Part shown: positions 17,483-26,894 of the stretch, one piece after another
Layout of the letters: each line of letters opens with the position of its first letter
Position numbering within the stretch: the stretch's first letter is position 1
Assembly: GCF_900454835.1 (NCBI RefSeq)
Contig: NZ_UGTM01000001.1
Span: 806,501-870,500 of the forward strand
Reading direction: 5' to 3'
Source: Prevotella denticola
GTDB taxonomy: Bacteria; Bacteroidota; Bacteroidia; Bacteroidales; Bacteroidaceae
Length of the DNA: 64,000 nucleotides
Translations under genes and position numbers: made by a program
The notes under the pieces: model-generated
Seen by the model: only the letters and a program-made list of their open reading frames with translations
What the model was told of the DNA's origin: nothing
The model's database searches: none

Positions 17483-18478
17483 TTAACGCTCGTATTGATT
17501 ACCAAAGAAAAATAAATTTATTATCCTGCTTTTTTTTAAAAATAATATACAATAATAGCAGAAAACAACAGAAAACAAAGCGATACTGGGCACAATAATG
17601 AAATCAGTAATCCAATTTGAAAGAAATAGAGTATCGAAATGAACGTATTTTACAAAAATACGTTGTAGTATTATAGATTGTAATCCATATATCCCCAAAG
17701 TATACGTACCAACCTCAGCCATCTTCTTAACTAAGAAATTATCATCTTTAAACCATAGACAAAAATAATATGAAATACCTATCAGTGACAATGAACCGAA
17801 AAGTCCAGAGACAAATTGAGAAAATAATTGCCATGGGGTAAAAAATAAAATATGATATGTGAGGACTTTAGGAACCTCATGTACACACAGTAAGATAAAA
17901 ACGAGTAAAGAAAACATCGTAATAAGAGCTTGGTATTTCATATAAATTTGTCTATAACATTTCAGGAAGTAACCTAGCCAAAAGAAAATTAACATCCAGT
18001 TAAATTGTAAAAAATAACCATGAGGAAGAATAAGTGCAAGCACAATAGAACCTATTGCAGTAAAATAATCTTGCCATCCCAATCGTTTAAAAAGATAAGT
18101 GTATACAAAACAGAAAAATAAGGTTCTTAGAAACCACATTCCTCCTATAGCTTCACTTCTTGCAACTATAGCAATATCTGGTAAATCTATAAGAAAACAA
18201 ACAATTATTGTCAATATAGAAATTGTAACTGTAGGCAATAATAACTGGATTGTTTTTTGTTTTAAAAAAGGAACAACTGGTTTATCATAAGATTTTAAAG
18301 AGAAATATCCACATAGCATCATAAATAAAGGCATATGAAACGAATATATCCAATTATATAAAATTGATGCCCTACTCATATCTACAAAAAAATATGAATG
18401 GCCTATGCAAACCATCCAAATAGCTAAAAATTTAACTACATCTAAGTAAATAATTCTATTTGATCTATTTTTTTTCAT
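17483..18478 (-). CDS. acyltransferase 3 family membrane protein
   Basis: Integral membrane protein of 331 residues with about ten hydrophobic segments. It opens with NRIIYLDVVKFLAIWMVCIGHSYFF, the family's RxxxLDxxRxxxxxxVxxxH pattern, and contains SFHMPLFMMLCGYF and GGMWFLRTLFFCF. Acyltransferase 3 proteins add acetyl or other acyl groups to surface sugars, usually after or during assembly. Here it likely O-acetylates the repeat unit. Its start overlaps the end of the frameshifted glycosyltransferase by 4 bp. The stop lies 22 bp before the IS5-type element. Confidence 0.86.
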   Translation of the reverse strand: MKKNRSNRIIYLDVVKFLAIWMVCIGHSYFFVDMSRASILYNWIYSFHMPLFMMLCGYFSLKSYDKPVVPFLKQKTIQLLLPTVTISILTIIVCFLIDLPDIAIVARSEAIGGMWFLRTLFFCFVYTYLFKRLGWQDYFTAIGSIVLALILPHGYFLQFNWMLIFFWLGYFLKCYRQIYMKYQALITMFSLLVFILLCVHEVPKVLTYHILFFTPWQLFSQFVSGLFGSLSLIGISYYFCLWFKDDNFLVKKMAEVGTYTLGIYGLQSIILQRIFVKYVHFDTLFLSNWITDFIIVPSIALFSVVFCYYCILFLKKSRIINLFFFGNQYER

Positions 18479-19490
18479 ATTAAATTTATTTCTTCATAAG
18501 GAGCATTAGTCAACATTGCTGCTCTTTTAGGAAAACCACTCAGAAACAAAAGTTTATCCGTCATTTGGAAAACTTTTTTCGCATAACTTAACATGAAATA
18601 ATCAATAAATGATTTTATATAAATATCTTGGCTTGCGTCAAAAGTAAAGCCCATATGTACAACTGCACCAGGAATAACATAGACATATTCAAGATGAGAC
18701 AATCTATCTAAAAACCTTTTACTATCACTTGTTACTAATATTCGCTCACTAGGGTATCTTGAATGTAATTCTTCTACACCTTTTATACACTTTAAAATAT
18801 AACTCTCTCTCTCTGATTCGGGCAAAATATCTCCACCTTCTTTGAAATCTCCCAACAACTGTCGAAAACGAAATGTCAATGAAATATATTTTTTTCTCCA
18901 CCTAACTTTCTGAGATGATAATCTATTTGATTTTGTAATCGTTCAGATGGCCGAAAAAGTTCGTTAAATAAAACACTAAAATCATTATCAGCAATAGCCA
19001 TATTAGAATATATATGAATCTGCTTATATGACTTATTTAAATAATATTGCAAAATCTTTTTTTGCGCATTTATCTGTGCACTATTTTCCAAATTATTATT
19101 ATAAGTCAGAAGGGTACAAGGGTAAACTTTTTTTGAGTCCCAGCATATATTTTTTGCTTCAATTTGCCAATCATATTGATTAGGTACTAAATAGTCCTGC
19201 AGATGCAATGGTTCAAAAACAATTTTAAACGGAAGATTCTTACGCTTACATTCACCATATATAGAGGTAATTCCTCTAAGACGATCAGATAATCCACCAG
19301 AAAATGTTGTCTCAGGCTGAACCATATAAATAATAACATTTTCATCATGTTCATACCTATTATCCATAACTTTATTCTTGTATAAAGGTATTAGTAATCG
19401 TTTTCTACAAACAATATTATGCCTCAATATTAGTAAAGAATAATACAGAAAAGAGGTAAACTCAATGATTTTTTTTAGCTTCTTATACAT
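18475..19490 (-). pseudogene. putative glycosyltransferase (fucosyltransferase-like), split by a frameshift at A7
   Basis: Two adjacent frames (19490 to 18876, 204 codons; then 18879 to 18475) join into one reading of about 338 residues if one A is added to the run of seven A (T on the plus strand, 18889-18895). The joined segment would read GGEKKYISLTFRFRQLLGDF, which flows naturally. In the current frame translation ends four codons after the run. The upstream part has FSGGLSDRLRGITSIYGECK and the downstream part the FRFRQLLGDF stretch, features I associate with uncharacterised capsule glycosyltransferases with a fucosyltransferase-like GT-B fold. The downstream frame has no ATG, only a TTG. 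Whether this is decay, slippage or a sequencing error is open. Confidence 0.7.
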
Positions 19491-19513
19491 AAAATTAATT
19501 TACAGACCTTGTT

Positions 19514-20710
19514 TTATAATAAAGAAAATAATTGTTTTGCTATACTAAAATTATTATGAAGATTTAGTAGTGTTTGACGCCCACTTTCAGCAATCTCCTC
19601 ATAATGAGATGAACTTGTATATATATCTTTTAGCATCCTAATTATATCAGAGACATCATTATATTGCATACAGGAAACATTATGCTCAACAGCTATATTC
19701 TCCAATGCATACCATGACCCAATTACCAACAGACCATTTGCTATTGCATCTAAGACTTTTCCCTTTGTACCCGTACCAATACATATAGGTGTAATCTGAA
19801 TATCATGTTTACAAATTTCTTCAATATAATCGGGGACAAATTTTATATGATGAACTTCATAACCTGCATTATTAAGACTCTCTACATGATGTTCCCATCC
19901 TTTACCTAAAAAAGTATAAACATAATGTTCTTTTAGTTCTGAGAGATCTTTAGATTTTATCAGACAATCTATCAGCATATCAGCATCCTGCTGCATATAC
20001 AAGTTATACTGCCCTGCAAATAAAATCTTTATTTTTGGAGAACTAAAAGAAATAACCTTAGCAGGTTTTGCAACTTGATAATGAGGGTGACGAAGAAAAT
20101 GAGCTTGAATTCCAGGACAAATCTCCTTAAGGAAATCAACATCCGCCTCACCTACCAAATGATAGTGGATATTTGAAGATGTATCAAACTGTTTCTCCAT
20201 ATTCAGATACTTAGGATACATAAATGCAGATCTCCAAAATCTTATTTTATTTCTTATTGCAAAACGCTTACCAAGCATCCTATAATAATAGAGAGACTCA
20301 CAATCTGGCAATGTATGTACTCGCCTAAAATCCTTTAATTGATGACTGACACGAGATAACTCCTCGCCATAAATCCATATAGCATCAGGATTATCATTAA
20401 TGATAGTATCTAATTGTGAAAAACTTAAGCTAATATAATTACCAATAGGATATTTTAATAATATTCTAAATGGTAAAAGAAACCTAAGGAAAAAATTATA
20501 CCACCATGGTACTGGCAATAAACAAATTTTTATATTAAGTTCCTTTGCAATAGAATCTATCTGTTCTATTGAAAGCCGATTTAAATTATACGAATAAAGA
20601 ATTACCTCTATACTTTTATCTCTACCAGCAAGTAAATGATAAGGCAATGCACTCGTACCACGGATATTTTCCGCAGCGGGCATCATCACAGAAATTCCAA
20701 TTACCTTCAT
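19514..20710 (-). CDS. glycosyltransferase family 4-like
   Basis: GT-B type protein of 398 residues. The C-terminal half has ITPICIGTGTKGKVLDAIANG, LLVIGSWYALENI and a final helical segment, matching family 4/GT1-fold enzymes in which the loop around GTGTKGK contacts the donor nucleotide. The N-terminal half (VIGISVMMPAAENIRGTSALPYHLLAG) is divergent. Sequence is AT-rich like its neighbours. It begins 50 bp from the left end of the IS982-type element, which therefore separates it from the 5' part of the locus. Confidence 0.78.
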   Translation of the reverse strand: MKVIGISVMMPAAENIRGTSALPYHLLAGRDKSIEVILYSYNLNRLSIEQIDSIAKELNIKICLLPVPWWYNFFLRFLLPFRILLKYPIGNYISLSFSQLDTIINDNPDAIWIYGEELSRVSHQLKDFRRVHTLPDCESLYYYRMLGKRFAIRNKIRFWRSAFMYPKYLNMEKQFDTSSNIHYHLVGEADVDFLKEICPGIQAHFLRHPHYQVAKPAKVISFSSPKIKILFAGQYNLYMQQDADMLIDCLIKSKDLSELKEHYVYTFLGKGWEHHVESLNNAGYEVHHIKFVPDYIEEICKHDIQITPICIGTGTKGKVLDAIANGLLVIGSWYALENIAVEHNVSCMQYNDVSDIIRMLKDIYTSSSHYEEIAESGRQTLLNLHNNFSIAKQLFSLL

Positions 20711-20754
20711 ACTCTTTGATACTTTTTAAGCCTTACCTCCAATATAAAATAAGT

Positions 20755-21794
20755 GTATTAACCCGTTGGCGGAATTAAAATGTAGCTATAATGATATACA
20801 AAAAGTTGCACATATCGTTGATTTTTAGTAACTTAGTGAAGTCAAAACCATTAAGTACAAATCCTCGTATGTGCAACTTATACACAAAATTCGTCAAAAT
20901 CCTTGAGATATGCAAGCAATTCTCTCACAACCTTGTCAATGAGCAGGGAAATATACCCCGTCGTGGTCCCATGCCAAAATTTTCAGATTTGGAGGTCGTT
21001 GCCTTGTCCTTGACAGCGGAATCAGAGAGCATTGATAGTGAAAAATGGCTTTTTGATTATAAGCTTCAGGAGTACAAAGACAAAATACCTAACCTCATAT
21101 CTCGCAGGCAATTCAACGACCGTAGAAAGAATACCGCAGGATTATGCGAAGACATACGAAAGAGAATCGCTGCCCAAATGGACGGTGGGGAAACTCAATT
21201 CTTCGTAGATTCCAAGCCGATAGCCGTATGCAGGGTTGCCAGAGGGAAGCGTTGCAAGATGGGGCGAATGGGAGATTTCTCACAAGCACCGGATTTCGGC
21301 TTCTGTGCATCTCAAAATATGTATTACTTTGGCTATAAACTCAATGCACTCTGTGGGTTAAGTGGGGTGATACACTCCTATGACTTGTCAAAGGCCAGCG
21401 TGCATGACCTCAATTATATGAAAGATGTCAAGCTGGTCTATCATGACTGTAACATCTATGGCGACAAGGGATATATAGGGGCTGATGTTCAACTCGATCT
21501 TTTCCAAACGGCTCACATTAGATTGGAATGTCCATATAGGCTGGACCAAAAGAATTGGAAACCAAAATTAATCCCTTTTGCCAAAGCCAGAAAAAGGATT
21601 GAAACTCTCTTCTCACAACTCACAGATCAATTTTTGGTTATCAGGAATTATGCGAAAATAACAAATGGTCTGTTTGCCCGAATAATCGGGAAAATTAGTG
21701 CGCTGACCATATTACAATATGTCAACTTTATTAATAACAAACCCATCGGAAGAATTAAATACGCACTAAATTAATTCCGCCAACGGGTTGTATT
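20755..21794 (+). mobile_element. IS982-type insertion sequence (element 20760-21789, flanked by GTATT duplications)
   Basis: The 1,030-bp element has perfect 19-bp terminal inverted repeats: AACCCGTTGGCGGAATTAA at 20760-20778 and its complement at 21771-21789. GTATT occurs directly outside both ends (20755-20759 and 21790-21794), a clean target duplication. The perfect ends and intact transposase argue for recent insertion. The element points against the direction of the polysaccharide genes and lies in the space between two glycosyltransferase genes. Confidence 0.92.
20791..21774 (+). CDS. IS982-family transposase
   Basis: DDE transposase with the IS982 layout: SDLEVVALSLTAESESID near the N-terminus, TQFFVDSKPIAVCRVARGKR, YYFGYKLNALCGLSGVIHSY, NIYGDKGYIGADVQ, and RKRIETLFSQLTDQF at the end. 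The aspartates in VDSKP and GDKGY and the glutamate in RIETLFS are the likely catalytic triad. The open frame allows a start at 20791 (327 residues) or at the ATG at 20869 (301 residues, MCNLYTKFVK); the shorter form is closer to typical IS982 lengths. No frameshift is seen. Confidence 0.92.
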   Translation: MIYKKLHISLIFSNLVKSKPLSTNPRMCNLYTKFVKILEICKQFSHNLVNEQGNIPRRGPMPKFSDLEVVALSLTAESESIDSEKWLFDYKLQEYKDKIPNLISRRQFNDRRKNTAGLCEDIRKRIAAQMDGGETQFFVDSKPIAVCRVARGKRCKMGRMGDFSQAPDFGFCASQNMYYFGYKLNALCGLSGVIHSYDLSKASVHDLNYMKDVKLVYHDCNIYGDKGYIGADVQLDLFQTAHIRLECPYRLDQKNWKPKLIPFAKARKRIETLFSQLTDQFLVIRNYAKITNGLFARIIGKISALTILQYVNFINNKPIGRIKYALN

Positions 21795-21864
21795 ACTATA
21801 AAAATATTATATAGGCTTACAATATAATACGATGATTTCTCAGTATTTAATAAAACGAAGACAA

Positions 21865-22635
21865 CTATATTCGTATCTTATAATATAACCATGCACATAA
21901 ATAAGTAATAGGATTCATATATTTTTTTAAAATATACAAATGACTTTTCATACCATATTTATATCTTGCAGTATTACCTGAGCTTTCTCCTTCAAGATGA
22001 ACTATTTGGGGTGAGTTTATAAGCATTCTTCTATAGCCTTTCTTCATCATACGATACTGAAGTTCTCCTTCTTCACCATATAGAAATATATTTTCATCAA
22101 ACATCCCAGCCTCATCTATGGCTTGCCGAGGTATAAACATATCTGCACCACATATACACTCAACCTCCCGGTTAGTGTAGTCTGGTTGATAGTTATGTGG
22201 TTTGACTATCCTCTTTATAAAATCTTTTATTGTAAAAGCTGGAAAGTAAAAAAAAGAGTCTCTATAGCTACCATCGTCACCTTGTAAATAACAACCATAA
22301 ATAGTCTTTGGATTATGTGACTTTGCATACTTAAAGAACTCTCCTACTGCATTATTTAACAATAATGTATCTGAGTTTAACAAAAAGAAAAAATCACCAT
22401 TTGCAACTTTCATACCTAAATTGTTGCCATACCCGAAGCCTCCGTTTTTTTCTGAATAAATATATTTTATCCTAGAATCTTTCTCAAAAAATTCTTTAGA
22501 ACCATCAGTTGAAGCGTTATCAACTAAGATTATCTCAAAATCTAATCCTTTGGTTTGTTTATAAATAGAATCAATACAAGAAGCTGTAATATTTTTTGTA
22601 TTGTAATTTACAATAATAATACTCACGTCTATCAT
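21865..22635 (-). CDS. glycosyltransferase family 2 (rhamnosyltransferase-like)
   Basis: GT-A enzyme of 256 residues. It starts VSIIIVNYNTKNITASCIDSI, then FEIILVDNASTDGSKEF, NGGFGYGNNLGM and FFLLNSDTLL with the DxD-equivalent NSDT, and CGADMFIPRQAIDEAGMFDE before the catalytic EEGELQYRM segment. This pattern is typical of WbbL-type family 2 enzymes, often rhamnosyltransferases. The rfbD gene at the right end of this window, although far away, is consistent with dTDP-rhamnose being made by this organism. It abuts the next glycosyltransferase without a spacer. Confidence 0.87.
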   Translation of the reverse strand: MIDVSIIIVNYNTKNITASCIDSIYKQTKGLDFEIILVDNASTDGSKEFFEKDSRIKYIYSEKNGGFGYGNNLGMKVANGDFFFLLNSDTLLLNNAVGEFFKYAKSHNPKTIYGCYLQGDDGSYRDSFFYFPAFTIKDFIKRIVKPHNYQPDYTNREVECICGADMFIPRQAIDEAGMFDENIFLYGEEGELQYRMMKKGYRRMLINSPQIVHLEGESSGNTARYKYGMKSHLYILKKYMNPITYLCAWLYYKIRI

Positions 22636-23745
22636 TTAACTTCCTTTCGTAATAATGCTTTTAAAGGAATTATAAGATTCGTCAATATCAAAGTTATGAA
22701 TAAAAGATTCACCATTCTTTGCAATTCTTATCCGTAATCCATCATTTTCAATCAAATGGATTATATTATTTGCTAACCCTTCAGCATCGCCAACAGATGA
22801 TGTTAACGCTGTTTTTTCATTATGAGCCATTTCAAGATATCCTTTGTTATCAGTACATGCTACAGCACAACCACATTGCATTGCTTCTCCTACAGTTAGT
22901 CCCCACCCTTCTATATTACTAGGTCCAACGTATATTGCAGACTTATTGTATAAGCTTTTAAGAGATTTTATATCAGGCTGTTTTACAAAAACACAATATT
23001 TGGGTAAGTCAGGAGGACATTCATACACACTAAAGAAAATTACGTTGATTCGTGGAAACCTCTCATAGACACGGTCAAAAGCACGAAAGGCTACGTCCAT
23101 CCCCTTCAGCTTATCCACATGATACATACAAATTATATTATACTTATCTCTTTCAGCAATTGGGTTTACACAAGAAAAAGAATTAAAGTCAAAACCATTA
23201 GGAATTAATGTGGCCTGCTCACCACATGATGAAACTATTTCTTGTAACCACTTTGCTATAACTATCTTTTTCATAGGAAACCGGTAACTTTCAAGAACCT
23301 GTTGGTCAGAAAAAAACCAGTTCTCATAGCCTTGAATAAAATAGAATTTACTTATATCATCAGAATATTTATTAAGACTAAACGCCGTCTCAATAGCTGT
23401 AGCAAAGACACTGCTACCCACCTCTGGAGAATAATTATCAAGTGACCATACCCACTTTAAACGTATTCTTTTATCTAAACTAAACCATCTTGACTGATAA
23501 CCTTTATTTATATATCTAACAACGTATCTTGCAACATCTCTTAATTTACTTTTTAAAGTTACTGAGTGGCTCCTCTTAGTATTTGGATAAACTATGCTTA
23601 CAGAGAAACCATCTTTTGCTAACCTATTTGCATATTCATAAACGACCTTATATCCTCCTGAAGAAACAATGCCGTCGTGAGGCATTAGGAAAACTATCTT
23701 CTGCATCTTTTGTAAGAATAAATATGAAACTAATTTAGCTTCCAA
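22636..23745 (-). CDS. glycosyltransferase family 4
   Basis: GT-B enzyme with an N-terminal domain beginning KIVFLMPHDGIVSSGGYKVV and a C-terminal donor site YVGPSNIEGWGLTVGEAMQC, which has the full EX7E motif. The 5' start may be at 23745 (369 residues, overlapping the preceding frame by 16 bp) or at the ATG at 23706 (356 residues), just before the conserved KIVFLMPH strand; the second looks more natural because the first 13 residues match nothing. It likely adds one sugar to the lipid-linked intermediate. Confidence 0.85.
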   Translation of the reverse strand: MEAKLVSYLFLQKMQKIVFLMPHDGIVSSGGYKVVYEYANRLAKDGFSVSIVYPNTKRSHSVTLKSKLRDVARYVVRYINKGYQSRWFSLDKRIRLKWVWSLDNYSPEVGSSVFATAIETAFSLNKYSDDISKFYFIQGYENWFFSDQQVLESYRFPMKKIVIAKWLQEIVSSCGEQATLIPNGFDFNSFSCVNPIAERDKYNIICMYHVDKLKGMDVAFRAFDRVYERFPRINVIFFSVYECPPDLPKYCVFVKQPDIKSLKSLYNKSAIYVGPSNIEGWGLTVGEAMQCGCAVACTDNKGYLEMAHNEKTALTSSVGDAEGLANNIIHLIENDGLRIRIAKNGESFIHNFDIDESYNSFKSIITKGS

Positions 23746-24787
23746 TATTGGGATACTCTTCTTAAGACAATATCTTCCATCCTTGTAAACAAAAGTCTAC
23801 GCCCCCACTCTACAGCCGCACAAATTATGTAAACGACAGGGGGAATAAACAACACGCTCCAGAGAATTTTAAATCCATGCGAATTCCTCAACAGAAAGGT
23901 ATCTGCAAGGAATGTCATTCCTATATCGTTACAATGGATAATGTATACGGCCAGGCAATACATTGCTAAGAGATTTATACATTTATTATGAAAATGGAGG
24001 TTTTTGAAGATTAAGAAGAGGGAAACAGCATTTATCACGACAAAAACTGAATTAATGTTTTCGAAACTTGTAAATCCAAAGTGAAGGAAAGATGAAAATA
24101 ACAATTCTGAAAACACCATCAAGATAGTATTGCCAATAAAAATACTGAGATAGGATAATGATGAGTAAACTTTTAATCCATGTAATCTAATATATCTCCC
24201 TATCAGATAAAGGATTGTGAAATTAATGATACCTCCACCAAAATCAGGTACAAACTGCCTGAAATTTAATATATAGTTAAATGTCGCCCAGCCATAAAAT
24301 ATAATCGAACAAAATAATAATAAGTTTTTGAATTCCTTTTTTGATAAGTATTCAACCAGACTGTTTAAGAATGGAGCTACAGTACATAAAACAAAATAAC
24401 AAGATATAAACCAGAACTCGTTAGAAGTTATAGGAAGAATATAAGGTAAACTTCCCACCAATTCCTTTTCTACAACAATTTTATAGACAGCAATCAACCA
24501 TGAATAGAATAAGACGGACATCCATATTTTGGCTAATTTGCGCCAATTAAACTTTATACCGAAATATCCAGAGATAAGGATGAAAGTGCTTACAGCGACA
24601 ACACAAATGCTGTAGAGCAGTCTTGCGAGCATATAGTCCCCCCCCAGGGTGAAGTCCCGTCATAAGGTATCTGCATACCTTTCCCGATAAGATGTCCTCC
24701 GATTACAAACAACATACAGAGTATGCGCAGCAGCTCAAAAGAGGAGTTTCGTTCTTTGTGTTTATTTGTGTCGATTTCTATAGTCAT
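23730..24787 (-). pseudogene. acyltransferase 3 family protein split by a frameshift at a G8 tract
   Basis: The first frame (24787 to 24590) gives SSFELLRILCMLFVIGGHLI, a typical acyltransferase N-terminus, and stops soon after a run of eight G (C on the plus strand, 24639-24646). The second frame (24632 to 23730, 300 codons) supplies FILISGYFGI and the remaining membrane helices. Adding one G joins them as PWGGDYMLARLLYSI and gives about 352 residues, the normal family size. Poly-G runs inside genes are classical phase-variation switches for surface-modifying enzymes. In the state shown here the enzyme is off. An undercalled homopolymer in the assembly would look the same. Confidence 0.78.
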
Positions 24788-24939
24788 GCTTTTTCCGACT
24801 TAATCTGTTAGCTTTTATTATAAGAAAGCCAATGTCTCATAAAACTGGATGTCCTTTCAAGCAATTAGCCAACAAAAGAAATGTTTTTTATCAGTTTATG
24901 CCACTGTTGGACTTACTTTATATTCCGGCAATTTGAGAA

Positions 24940-26466
24940 TCATAAAGTCCATTTTCGAATGGACATTTTGATTTTCTCATTAAGTTTCCAACGTATTTCT
25001 TTCTCTATTACAAACAAATAAGTATATGAACCGAACATAAGAACAGAGAGGCAGACTGACAAACCCAGTTGGAAGAAGCCAGACGGACATTTCTTGGAGA
25101 TGAAATAGAAGACGAAACAAGCGGCAATAGTTATAAAAATGGAGTTCTTGAAAGTTTCTATAAAAAAAGAGCTAAGGGGAAACTCTGGAATATTATGTTT
25201 TAAAATAGCTCCATTAGAAAAAAACATTATTACCATAACAAGAAAAATGCACCAATAAACATTTTCTAAAGTGCTGCCAAAGTGTAGGATAAAATAGGCT
25301 GGTAACAGCGTAAATAGATATAAAGAACCACCTATGAAACTCAGTTTTTTTATTTTACCTGTTGCATGAATTCCAATGATTATTATGGAGTTTATTAATC
25401 CGGGAATATTCGTAAGTAAAACAATTCTACATATCTGCACTGTTTTGTCTGGGACATCTGTCAGCCACAGGTGAAGTACATATGGCATTTCCGCTATCAA
25501 AGGTAAACTTATCATTAAAAACAGTAACAAGCAATATTTTGAAGCATTTGTCATTAACTTAGACATTAAAGGTATATTCCCTTGGGCGTAGCTTTGAATA
25601 ACCTGAGGACGAAAAGCCATAACAATATTGTTTGCAAAGCCCAGCACAGCCCCATTGACAACTGTGGCAATACCACAGGCTGCATTGACGATGACTCCCA
25701 GGAAATGGTTGACAATCATATTGATTCCCTGCTGTTGGACAGTTCCAGACATATTGCCATAAAGATCCCATCCAGAGAAAGTCAGGAGTGGCTTTATGAC
25801 TTTAGGTCTCCATACCGCATGAAAATGGCATTCCTTGAATTTCCGGATGCAATATACACGGTAGATGACGGCAATGAAGACGGAAACACCCAAGATAAGG
25901 AAAGCGTAAAGAATCAGTTTGTCAAGATTTCCTATCAACAGGACATAGACAATGACCAGCTTCAACAGGATGTTGAGCATTTCCACATACGCATAGACAT
26001 CCATTTTCTCATGGGCGATAATGGAGGCATTGTAAGGGACCTGTGTCACTCCTACCATCATCGACAAGACAGAGGTCTGATATACCACATGAGCCGCTCC
26101 CATTCTTCCTTCCGGGATATTCAGTTTGTAAGCCAGCAGCCAGAGTCCCACTGTCTCCGCCACGACAAAAATCATCAGAGCAATGGCTAAATGAACTTCC
26201 ATTGCAGATGAGAATGTATCTTTTAGCCTTTCTTCATCACTACGTCCTATCTCGTATGTCAGAAATCTCGAAGTTGCTCCACTCATACTGGAATTGAGGA
26301 ATCCAAACATGATGACAATCCCGCCCACGACAGAGTAAAGCCCGTAGTCCTGTGCCCCGAGAACCTGTAATACTACCCGTGACGTATAAAGTGATACTAC
26401 CAGGGAAAGCAGCATACGGAGATAGAGAAAAATCGTGTTTTTGGCTATGCGGGAATTACTGTACAT
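24940..26466 (-). CDS. Wzx-type polysaccharide flippase
   Basis: Membrane protein of about 508 residues (524 from the upstream ATG at 26514) with 12-14 predicted membrane segments. It belongs to the MATE/MVF-like lipopolysaccharide flippases. Marks are NTIFLYLRMLLSLVVSLYTS, VLGAQDYGLYSVVGGIV, SGATSRFLTYEIG and a later GFANNIVMAFRPQVIQSYAQ. It would move lipid-linked repeat units to the outer face of the inner membrane for polymerisation. I prefer the start at 26466 (MYSNSRIAKNTIF) because the extra 16 residues of the longer form are unlike the family's N-terminus. It is the first gene of the polysaccharide locus in transcription order. Confidence 0.87.
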   Translation of the reverse strand: MYSNSRIAKNTIFLYLRMLLSLVVSLYTSRVVLQVLGAQDYGLYSVVGGIVIMFGFLNSSMSGATSRFLTYEIGRSDEERLKDTFSSAMEVHLAIALMIFVVAETVGLWLLAYKLNIPEGRMGAAHVVYQTSVLSMMVGVTQVPYNASIIAHEKMDVYAYVEMLNILLKLVIVYVLLIGNLDKLILYAFLILGVSVFIAVIYRVYCIRKFKECHFHAVWRPKVIKPLLTFSGWDLYGNMSGTVQQQGINMIVNHFLGVIVNAACGIATVVNGAVLGFANNIVMAFRPQVIQSYAQGNIPLMSKLMTNASKYCLLLFLMISLPLIAEMPYVLHLWLTDVPDKTVQICRIVLLTNIPGLINSIIIIGIHATGKIKKLSFIGGSLYLFTLLPAYFILHFGSTLENVYWCIFLVMVIMFFSNGAILKHNIPEFPLSSFFIETFKNSIFITIAACFVFYFISKKCPSGFFQLGLSVCLSVLMFGSYTYLFVIEKEIRWKLNEKIKMSIRKWTL

Positions 26467-26514
26467 TGTTTTTATTACAAAGTCATTCTTTAGAGGAGGT
26501 CCTGAAAATTTCAC

Positions 26515-26894
26515 GTTGGCATACCGAAACCAGGAAAACTGTCAAGTCTTTATGCTTTTTGCTTTTATACGGTGAAATCACATACAGCTCACTACCGCAA
26601 GGGTAGCTCATTGCTGCTCCAATTGTTTCGTAACACAAAACGGCGTGAGACCTTAGTTTGTTATCAAGGTCTCCTCCCATTGTTTTCATAAGAATATTGG
26701 TTCATTCGACAATCCTTGGTGGCTGACTGCCTGCAATCCCAAAAGTTGTAGAGGTCGTATGTGGTACGTTTTATCCAAATGTTTGGAGTTCGGCAGATTT
26801 TAGAAGTCTCTTCTATGGGTTTCTGCAGGGTCACGGTTAGACAATCTGTGCAGCAGATTGGAACCGTGACCCTGGCAAAAAGCTCCATTGCAGA
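26515..26894. other. structured leader region ahead of the polysaccharide locus
   Basis: No gene is supported. It contains the two-tier hairpin 26826-26874 and an 8-bp hairpin, GAGACCTT with AAGGTCTC (26647-26673). I found no exact TAnnTTTG promoter on the minus strand, only a loose TACAACTTTTG near 26739-26749. No UpxY-like antiterminator gene lies nearby. Confidence 0.5.
26826..26874. terminator. near-perfect two-tier hairpin
   Basis: CAGGGTCACGGTT (26826-26838) pairs perfectly with AACCGTGACCCTG (26862-26874). Inside, CAATCTG (26842-26848) pairs with CAGATTG (26854-26860) around a 5-nt loop. It starts 21 bp after the stop of the minus-strand lipoprotein gene, a terminator-like place, but no T-run follows on either strand. 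Confidence 0.55.

Noticed and set aside
18475..18879. Separate 134-residue gene starting with TTG
   Set aside because: It continues a glycosyltransferase in another frame directly after an A7 run and lacks an ATG; a frameshift explains it better.
26826..26874. Invertible promoter of the Bacteroides capsule type
   Set aside because: The complementary arms are only 23 bp apart, so there is no room for a promoter segment, and no recombinase gene is nearby.
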